Of a stretch of DNA of 64,000 bases, positions 58,217-64,000 are shown piece after piece; the first letter of the stretch is position 1; each line of letters begins with the position of its first letter. Under the pieces are notes generated by a model that did no database searches, had not been told where the DNA came from, and saw nothing but the letters and a program-made list of their open reading frames with translations. The translations under genes were made by a program, and so were the position numbers. This DNA is from Sporosarcina luteola (GTDB lineage Bacteria; Bacillota; Bacilli; Bacillales_A; Planococcaceae). The DNA lies in contig NZ_JAMBOI010000009.1 of the NCBI RefSeq assembly GCF_023715535.1, positions 28,912 through 92,911 of the forward strand, written 5' to 3'.

Positions 58217-60382
58217 ATGTCAAAGAAGTATTTTAAAGGCGCGGCTGCATCCATGTTGCTGTTCAGTTTGGCAGGAATTACACCTGCTGCCGTTTCCGCA
58301 GAAGAAGCGTCAAAAGATTTCTCAATGACGGTGTTCCACACGAATGACACACATGCTCAATTGGACAACATCCCCTACTTTTCAGCACTATTGAAAGCAG
58401 AACGGGCTAAAGTTCCGCATAATGTATTGCTTCATGCAGGCGATGTGTTCTCAGGATCCCTCTATTTCAATGAATTCCAAGGACAAGCAGACCTGGAATT
58501 CATGAACTATTTCGGTTACGATGCAATGACTTTCGGTAATCATGAATTTGACCTAGGTAGTTCCGAAGACGGTCATAAAGGGCTTGCCGACTTCATCAAG
58601 AAGGCGGATTTCCCATTCGTTTCAGCTAACGTCGATTTCTCAGCTGATAACAACTTTGATGGCCTACAACTTCGTGAAGTGACCGCGGAGCCTGAAAGCG
58701 GCAAAATCTTTAATGGTATTGTTAAGGAAGTGGACGGGGAAAAAATCGGTATTTTCGGTTTGACAACTGAAGAAACTGTCGATATTTCCAGTCCAAAAGA
58801 AATAATCTTCACAAATTACATCACTGAAGCAAAGGCAGCTGTCGAAGCGTTTGAAGAGCTAGGCGTAAATAAAATCATCGCGTTGACGCATATCGGTTTC
58901 AATGATAGCGATGCTATTGATAATGATAAATTGCTTGCAGTAAATGTCCCTGGCATCGATATTATCGTCGGCGGCCATACACATACGAAACTGGCTGAAC
59001 CTTTTGTACATGAAGGTGAGGCTGGACCAGTCGTCATTGTACAAGCAAATGAACATCAAAAATTCCTTGGACAATTGGATATCACATTTGATGAAAATGG
59101 AGTTATCAAAGAGTACAATGGTGTGCTTCATGAAGTTGACACAAAAGAAGGTGAAAAAGACGCTGAAGCCGAAAAGATGCTGAAGCCATACTCCGAAAAG
59201 GTTGGAGCAATTAAGAATTCCCCGACTGGCGGAGTTGCCGATGTCTTCCTAAGCGGCCTGCGCGATTTGGGCGGTGTCCGTGCGGGTGAAACGAATCTTG
59301 GTAACATCATTACAGATGGAATGCTTGAAAAAGCGAAAGAAATTGACCCCGAAGTTGCGATTGCGTTCCAAAACGGAGGAGGTATCCGTACTTCCATCGA
59401 CAAAGGTGATGTCACATATGGTGAAGTCCTCACTGTCCTGCCATTCGGCAACAGCCTCGCGATCATGGAATTGACTGGTGCTGAACTTCGAGAAACATTC
59501 GAGCATTCCGTCAAGGAATATCCGAAAGAAAGCGGCGGTTTCCTTCATGTCGCTGGCATGAAAGTCATCTTTGATGGGACTGCAGAGCCAGGCAAACGGA
59601 TTGTTTCATTGAAAATCGCGGGTGAAGAAGTCGAAGCGGACAAGATGTACAAGGCAGCGACGAACGTTTTCACTGCTAAAGGCGGAGACGGTTTTGATGC
59701 GCTCGGAAAAGCATATGAAGATGGCCGCGCAAGCGAACCTGGTTTCAGTGACTGGGAAAACCTTGCGAATCACATCAAGTCCTTAGGCAAGGTGAACAAC
59801 GGATTGGAAGGACGTATTATCGCAACAGTTCCGTTCAAGGATGTGTCCCTTGATAACTGGTCGTACCAATACATTTCAGATCTTTATTACCGCGACATTT
59901 TAACAAAAGAACCGACTTTCAAGCCGGGTGTGAAAATCACTCGTGCTGAAATGGTATCTTGGATCGTTAAAGCGAATGGATTAAAAGCTGAAGGTCAGGC
60001 GCCATTCTCAGATCTTAACGGACTGTCCGACGAACTGAAAGCTGATATTGCGGCTGCTTATGAAAACGGCATCGTTAAGGGCAATGACGGAAAATTCAAT
60101 CCGAACGACAAAGTGACACGTGCACAATTCGCTTTGATTTTACAACGTGCATTTGAAAACCATACAGGTGAAACGTATACGGCTGCTGCAAAAGCGCCTT
60201 ATTCCGACTTCGGTAAATACGCAGATGACGCTGTAAATGCGATTTCCATGTTGCATGAGCTGGGAATCGCGTCAGGCTATGAAGGTAAGTTTATGCCTGA
60301 GCAATTTACAACGAAACAACAAGCTGCAAAAATCGTTTCGAACTATATTTATAATACGAAGCAAGTGAAAAAAGCCGAATAA
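58217..60382 (+). CDS. 5'-nucleotidase / 2',3'-cyclic phosphodiesterase family protein with SLH domains
   Basis: A 721-residue wall enzyme. Signal peptide to about 31; calcineurin-type phosphoesterase domain (about 36-290) with FHTNDTHAQLDN, LHAGDVFSGSLY, TFGNHEFD and VGGHTHTK as metal sites; a 5'-nucleotidase C-terminal domain (about 325-520; AFQNGGGIRTSIDKGDVTYG); and three SLH repeats at the end (about 545-715; FKDVSLDNWSYQYISDLYYR). It takes phosphate off external nucleotides to salvage nucleosides and phosphate. ATG 58217 follows AAGGAAGG; the longer frame to 57905 overlaps the amidase gene and its terminator and is not real. Confidence 0.94.
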   Translation: MSKKYFKGAAASMLLFSLAGITPAAVSAEEASKDFSMTVFHTNDTHAQLDNIPYFSALLKAERAKVPHNVLLHAGDVFSGSLYFNEFQGQADLEFMNYFGYDAMTFGNHEFDLGSSEDGHKGLADFIKKADFPFVSANVDFSADNNFDGLQLREVTAEPESGKIFNGIVKEVDGEKIGIFGLTTEETVDISSPKEIIFTNYITEAKAAVEAFEELGVNKIIALTHIGFNDSDAIDNDKLLAVNVPGIDIIVGGHTHTKLAEPFVHEGEAGPVVIVQANEHQKFLGQLDITFDENGVIKEYNGVLHEVDTKEGEKDAEAEKMLKPYSEKVGAIKNSPTGGVADVFLSGLRDLGGVRAGETNLGNIITDGMLEKAKEIDPEVAIAFQNGGGIRTSIDKGDVTYGEVLTVLPFGNSLAIMELTGAELRETFEHSVKEYPKESGGFLHVAGMKVIFDGTAEPGKRIVSLKIAGEEVEADKMYKAATNVFTAKGGDGFDALGKAYEDGRASEPGFSDWENLANHIKSLGKVNNGLEGRIIATVPFKDVSLDNWSYQYISDLYYRDILTKEPTFKPGVKITRAEMVSWIVKANGLKAEGQAPFSDLNGLSDELKADIAAAYENGIVKGNDGKFNPNDKVTRAQFALILQRAFENHTGETYTAAAKAPYSDFGKYADDAVNAISMLHELGIASGYEGKFMPEQFTTKQQAAKIVSNYIYNTKQVKKAE

Positions 60383-60391
60383 TCAATTGAA

Positions 60392-60430
60392 AATGCCCTC
60401 TGCAGAATCCTGCGCGGAGGGCATTTTTTC
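60392..60430. terminator. Bidirectional terminator between the 5'-nucleotidase and capA genes
   Basis: AATGCCCTC (60392-60400) / GAGGGCATT (60417-60425), T run on the plus strand and TTTTCAATT on the minus strand. Confidence 0.85.
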
Positions 60431-61508
60431 ATTCAGGCAGCAACCGGACATGGCTCTTCACCCATTCTTCATCAAAACGATTATAAATACGTGCATCTCG
60501 TAACGGTACGACTACAAATCTTCTCTCCTCATCACGAATGACAGCGGTCGGAAAGAATGTCGATCTATCGATTCCCACGAAATTTCTTCCCGCCAATTCA
60601 AGGGTCGAAATATGCACTTTAGCAATACCACCGACATTCGTCGAATCAAATTGTTGAGCAGAATAGAAATTCCCAAGCGAATAAAACACTTCTGTGTCGC
60701 CGATTTTCTCATAGCGCTGCAACACATGCGGATGGTGCCCGAAAATGATATCGACGTCTTGTGAAGCAAGCCACCCAGCGAGCTCCTCCTGTTTTTCGGT
60801 TGGTTGCAACATATACTCATTCCCCCAATGGATCGAGACGACCGTAATGTCGACTTCCTCTTCCATTTCCCTAATCTCCGCTTCCATTTTCCCTTTATCA
60901 ATCAATGAGACCAAGTGGCCTTTTCCCTTTGGAATTCCATCTCCGTTCAGACTGTAAGTATAAGCTAGAACGCCGATGTGGATTCCCTTCACATCAAAGA
61001 TGCGCTTCGTCTCCCGATCTTCGACGGATTCATATGCACCAACATAAGGCATTCCATATTCATTCATATGCCCGATGGCCTTCAATAAACCGTTTTCCTT
61101 TAAATCCAGCGTATGGTTATTCGCGATTGATAGCAGATCGACTCCATTCACTTTCAAATCTCTGATGATGTGCTTCGGGCTGTTGAACTGCGGGTAGCCG
61201 GACAACCCGAACTCCACTCCACCAGGCAAGGATTCCTGGTTTGCGAGCAGAAAGTCGATGCTTGTCATCTGATCCTTCACAGCACTGAATGGGATGTCGT
61301 AGGTATCGTATGTATAGAGTGGGTAATGCAAGAGGATGTCCCCTACCATACCAATTGTAATTTCGGTTGATTTTTCGTTAAGTTCCATCTCATACGGATC
61401 GCTTTGAAGCATCGTAAGGTCTTCAGGACGGATGACTTCCTCATCAGGTTGGATACACCCTGTCAATAAAAGGGCCCATGCTATGGTCACGATAGCAAAA
61501 CGTTTCAA
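60429..61508 (-). CDS. CapA-family lipoprotein (poly-gamma-glutamate synthesis type)
   Basis: About 359 residues of the PGA_cap metallophosphatase-like family. With a TTG start at 61508 the signal peptide is MKRFAIVTIAWALLLTGC, ending in a lipobox LLTGC; GGGGATAG lies upstream. The ATG at 61526 is in frame but has no ribosome site. Motifs: GMVGDILLHYPLY (metal-like Asp), SIANNHTLDLKENG, VVSIHWGNEYM, IIFGHHPHVLQ and YSLGNFYSAQQF. Members are tied to capsule polymer transport or release, but this gene has no capBCD neighbours, so it is probably a stand-alone envelope phosphatase. Function uncertain. Confidence 0.85.
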   Translation of the reverse strand: MKRFAIVTIAWALLLTGCIQPDEEVIRPEDLTMLQSDPYEMELNEKSTEITIGMVGDILLHYPLYTYDTYDIPFSAVKDQMTSIDFLLANQESLPGGVEFGLSGYPQFNSPKHIIRDLKVNGVDLLSIANNHTLDLKENGLLKAIGHMNEYGMPYVGAYESVEDRETKRIFDVKGIHIGVLAYTYSLNGDGIPKGKGHLVSLIDKGKMEAEIREMEEEVDITVVSIHWGNEYMLQPTEKQEELAGWLASQDVDIIFGHHPHVLQRYEKIGDTEVFYSLGNFYSAQQFDSTNVGGIAKVHISTLELAGRNFVGIDRSTFFPTAVIRDEERRFVVVPLRDARIYNRFDEEWVKSHVRLLPE

Positions 61509-61622
61509 ACAACTATCCCCAGTCATAAAGTAGTAGTCTCTTTCTCACTATACTTCAACTGTGAAAAATATGGAAGATAGAAAAAACCTATGCTTCGCTA
61601 GATCGAATCATAGGTCTTAGTC

Positions 61623-61805
61623 TTATGGTTCCCATTTATGATCCGTCGGCTTTTCTCTGCACTCGGTTGAATTCTGGAATTGCGCCATTTGCTTTTCCGC
61701 CTCTTGTTCGGGTTCTAAGTCAGGGAATTGCTGGGCATTCGGCATTCCTGTGAATGCTTCGCCCTTTTCATCATTTGGCTTTGTTTGAAAACGATTATCC
61801 TTCAT
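61623..61805 (-). CDS. Small hypothetical protein
   Basis: A 60-residue hydrophilic protein, MKDNRFQTKPNDEKGEAFTG onward, rich in Glu, Gln, Lys and Pro, with TDHKWEP at its end. No membrane segment or known motif; the composition suggests disorder, as in small spore or stress proteins. GGAGGAG lies nine bases before ATG 61805, which is good evidence that it is translated. I do not recognise a family. Confidence 0.55.
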   Translation of the reverse strand: MKDNRFQTKPNDEKGEAFTGMPNAQQFPDLEPEQEAEKQMAQFQNSTECREKPTDHKWEP

Positions 61806-61886
61806 AATGAACAGCTCCTCCACTTTGATGTCCTATCCTTTACAATACCCACAATCCGTTCTTTTAATCAGCGTTAGAGGGCTCGC

Positions 61887-62157
61887 TTTGGACGCGCGAC
61901 GGCTTGCTTTGGACGCGTGGCGGCTTGCTTTGGACGCGCGACGGCTCGCTTTGGACGCGCGACGGCTTGCTTTGGACGCGCGGCGGCTCGCTTTGGACGC
62001 GCGGCGGCTTGCTTTGGACGCGCGGAAGCTTGCTTTGGACGCGCAGCGGCTTGCTTTGGACGCGCGGGGGCTTTCTTTGGACGCACGGGAGATTGCTTTG
62101 GACGCGCGGCGGCTTGCTTTGGACGCGCGACGGCTTGCTTTGGACGCGCGGTGTAGG
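61887..62157. repeat. 21-bp tandem repeat array, TTTGGACGCG family (array A, 13 units)
   Basis: GGACGCG starts at 61890, 61911, 61932, 61953, 61974, 61995, 62016, 62037, 62058, 62079, 62100, 62121 and 62142: 13 units without a single slip. The unit is CTTTGGACGCGCGGCGGCTTG with small changes, mainly in the second half. All reading frames are open across it because 21 is a multiple of three, but the peptides are simple repeats. It follows the NERD gene 3' end. Confidence 0.93.
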
Positions 62158-62205
62158 ATATAGGATGACGCGATTAAAAAAAGCTTTTGACAAATCGTCT
62201 AGGGA

Positions 62206-63147
62206 TCACCTTATATAAAATGCACTCCTACGATTTCCTTTTAAGACAAGGCCCGAATTCTTCAATAATCTTTTTGCAATAGGCTGATGTTCAATGCCCG
62301 AAAAAGAACGAAATTGACCATTGGTAATTCTGTTGTCCATTAAATAAAACCAATCATCAAGTAGTGGTAGATGACAATCTACATCCCTGTGCAAACAGCC
62401 TGGACAGTGCCATCTTTTCGAGCGCCACTTCATTCCTTTACGATTGCACTCCGGACAGATAACTCCTGTGATTATATCCTCTTTCGCTATGTTCAGCGTC
62501 TTTGTTAAAGGAAACGGATTGTATTCTTGGTGCGAATCCACCATAATACGGCTGATGTCACGGATTTTGTTTCTACTCAATATATCTTGGCCGATTATCA
62601 TGTTATACAATCGAATCGGAATCTCGTGTGTAAAAAGGATTTCGATGTTCGTCTCTCCTTCAATGAATAATTCGTTTGTATAGGCGAGTCCGATCATTCC
62701 TTTAATAGGTACATCAATCCCTTTGTCCTTCAACCATCTGTCCATGAATATCATTTTTCGCTCCAGCTCTGTAATTGGACTTTGAATGACTTTCCGTTCG
62801 TCCTTGATCTCTTGAATGAATTGGGTCGGATTTGCCTTGACGATGAGTTTTCCGCTAAGATTCTTAATTTCAAATATGATAATTTTGTCCGGCTGAATCA
62901 GCACGGAATCCATTTGAAAATAAATGCCGCTATGGAGAAGGCAGATATCTTGTAGTTGGCCAAACGGATAAGTTGGGCGGAACTCATTAATATGCTTGTC
63001 AAAATTCAATTCGCCTCCGTATCCGGCCTTTCTTCTTCTAAGATCCTCCTCGATTACCGCATATTTTGGGTGGTTGTTTGACAGCCGGCTAATTAATGAT
63101 TGCAATCCTAGTAAAGACAAGGGCTCGCTTCGTTTTTTGAATAACAT
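62206..63147 (-). CDS. NERD-domain protein with C-terminal zinc ribbon
   Basis: A 313-residue protein. The nuclease-related NERD domain spans about 40-160 (GYGGELNFDKHINEF; SVLIQPDKIIIFEIKNLSGK holds the Asp and E-x-K core of a restriction-like fold). Near 230-255 there is a zinc ribbon, CPECNRKGMKWRSKRWHCPG C. The catalytic pattern looks intact. NERD proteins are thought to process nucleic acid and some act in plasmid or defence settings, but this one is uncharacterised. GAGGTG precedes the ATG. It is boxed in by two arrays of the same 21-bp repeat, which no other gene here has on both sides. Confidence 0.85.
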   Translation of the reverse strand: MLFKKRSEPLSLLGLQSLISRLSNNHPKYAVIEEDLRRRKAGYGGELNFDKHINEFRPTYPFGQLQDICLLHSGIYFQMDSVLIQPDKIIIFEIKNLSGKLIVKANPTQFIQEIKDERKVIQSPITELERKMIFMDRWLKDKGIDVPIKGMIGLAYTNELFIEGETNIEILFTHEIPIRLYNMIIGQDILSRNKIRDISRIMVDSHQEYNPFPLTKTLNIAKEDIITGVICPECNRKGMKWRSKRWHCPGCLHRDVDCHLPLLDDWFYLMDNRITNGQFRSFSGIEHQPIAKRLLKNSGLVLKGNRRSAFYIR

Positions 63148-63280
63148 ATTTTCACCTCACCAGCATTGTACCAGTACATAAATATTCTCGAATTAGGGGA
63201 AATTTAAATTTGCCTTGATATCCGGGATATTTTTTGATTTTTGCTACCGAAAGCGGGTTTAAAATATTATTTCGGGTTGG

Positions 63281-63500
63281 CTTTGGACTTGAATGGGCCG
63301 CTTTGGACGCGTAGCGGCTTACTTTGGACGCGCAGCGACTTACTTTGGACGCGCGGCGGCTTGCTTTGGACGCGCGGGAACTCGCTTTGGACGCGCAACG
63401 GCTCACTTTGGACGCGCAGCGGCTTGCTTTGGACGCGCGGCGGCTTACTTTGGACGCGCGGCGGCTTGCTTTGGACGCGTAGCGGTTTGCTTTGAGTCAA
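63281..63500. repeat. 21-bp tandem repeat array, TTTGGACGCG family (array B, about 10-11 units)
   Basis: GGAC(GCG) occurs at 63285, 63305, 63326, 63347, 63368, 63389, 63410, 63431, 63452 and 63473, then a decayed TTTGAG at about 63491. The period is 21 bp after the first 20-bp step; the end units are degenerate. Same orientation and unit as array A. It lies about 135 bases upstream of the NERD start codon. Confidence 0.9.
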
Positions 63501-63607
63501 GTCCATTATCTTGTGTAAATTCCCTGTCAATGCTTTCACAAAGTATTACAAAAAATATATTTGGCAATAAACAATATGCCTAGGATCCACTTGCTCGCAA
63601 CTTTACT

Positions 63608-63696
63608 TGGAGAGGCGGGCGTGATAGCCTTGGCGGGAAAAGCCAGCCATATGAGCTGGATTTCCTGGCTTCGGATTCATGCCCGCAGAGGCTCCA
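63608..63696. repeat. Long imperfect inverted repeat beside the transposase gene
   Basis: GCGGGCGTGA (63615-63624) pairs with TCATGCCCGC (63677-63686) with one mismatch. Inside it, AGCCAGC/GCTGG pair around CATATGA; outside, TGGAG (63608) pairs with CTCCA (63692). It forms a structure of about 90 nt between array B and the transposase 3' end. It could be the transposon end structure, a terminator or a cruciform element. Confidence 0.45.
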
Positions 63697-63725
63697 TGTC
63701 AAGTTGCTTGAAAACCCATCAAGTA

Positions 63726-64000
63726 TTACGACTTTTTATCTGAAAACAATCTCTTGTTCCAGTGTTTAGTTGTTTCAACATAACTGATAAGGACTGCGCC
63801 AATTAACCTGAAGGCGGACTGGGTATTCGGGAAGATCCGGATCACCCTTTCACGCCTGCGAATCTCTTCATTTAGCCTCTCCACGCCATTGGTGCTTCGA
63901 ATGGATTTTCGGTGTGAAATGGGGAAATTCATATATTGGATTGAATCCTCGAAGCCTTCATCGAGTATCTTCAACGCTTTTTGGTACTTGGGATTTTCCT
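63726..64000 (-). CDS. IS256-family transposase, C-terminal part (runs off window)
   Basis: The minus-strand frame is open from the window edge and ends at 63726, giving about 90 residues: ENPKYQKALKILDEGFEDSI, then SIRSTNGVERLNEEIRRRER and VIRIFPNTQSAFRLIGAVLI. This is the highly conserved end of mutator (IS256) DDE transposases, including the last catalytic-domain helix. The upstream part is outside the window, so intactness cannot be judged. The local frame starting with TTG at 63974 is only the window-limited ORF. The terminal repeat of the element should lie between 63500 and 63725, but I could not fix it. Confidence 0.85.
   Translation of the reverse strand, partial: ENPKYQKALKILDEGFEDSIQYMNFPISHRKSIRSTNGVERLNEEIRRRERVIRIFPNTQSAFRLIGAVLISYVETTKHWNKRLFSDKKS

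Noticed and set aside
61864..62218. Repeat-rich proteins encoded across the TTTGGACGCG arrays
   Set aside because: All six frames stay open because 21 is a multiple of three; no ribosome sites and only simple repeat peptides.
61887..63500. CRISPR array
   Set aside because: Units are 20-21 bp with no separate spacers of constant length, the variable half is similar between units, and no cas gene is present.

Overview
The window looks like a chromosomal segment of a low-to-moderate GC Firmicute of the Bacillales, most likely the Planococcaceae (Sporosarcina-like). Many genes match Bacillus subtilis genes in kind and often in neighbourhood: citR/citA, yuxL, lcfB, lplJ, yhfH, hemEHY, hmoB, comK, yhjD, degSU, yvyE, an LCP enzyme and tagO. 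It also has a SecA2-SlaP accessory secretion pair and three SLH-domain wall proteins, as in S-layer-bearing Bacillales. The genus is an inference; no rRNA or tRNA is present.

Layout. 0-1.3 kb: start of an ABC-transporter gene behind two TetR-type operators, and a frameshifted quinone-oxidoreductase gene. 1.3-5.8 kb: a visibly AT-rich island holding a complete candidate retron (OLD-type ATPase/TOPRIM effector, msr-msd RNA, reverse transcriptase). 5.8-11 kb: decayed SF0329-like gene, GNAT, yuxL, citA and divergent citR. 11.1-17.3 kb: a second AT-rich island, a five-gene sugar-acid operon (DeoR regulator, Zn dehydrogenase, RuBisCO-like protein, KdgT-type permease, DUF1537 kinase). 17.4-24 kb: lcfB with a FadR-like site, then a Bce-type response regulator/kinase/ABC transporter operon. 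24-33 kb: lplJ, tandem YhfH-like mini-proteins, a GDPD lipoprotein, the hemEHY operon facing hmoB, an M20 amidohydrolase and comK. 33-39 kb: a lipoprotein gene, degSU, yvyE, LCP (tagV-like) and tagO. 39-61.5 kb: cell envelope region with secA2-slaP, NlpC/P60 hydrolases, nagB, an ECF transporter, a SulP transporter, an M20 gene with an internal stop, murJ and a glycosyltransferase, three SLH enzymes and a CapA lipoprotein. 61.5-64 kb: a small hypothetical gene, a NERD-domain protein between two repeat arrays, and the 3' end of an IS256-type transposase.

How the genes work together. The retron should act as a self-contained phage-defence unit. The RuBisCO-like operon reads as import, oxidation, phosphorylation and C-C cleavage of a sugar acid. 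hemEHY and hmoB cover heme synthesis and breakdown. SecA2/SlaP probably export S-layer or SLH proteins such as those at 55-60 kb. Two of the NlpC/P60 genes have upstream 11-bp-spaced TGTWAH repeats typical of WalR control.

The most unusual feature that no gene explains is a set of short tandem arrays with exact 20- or 21-bp periods. Five unrelated unit sequences occur at eight intergenic places.
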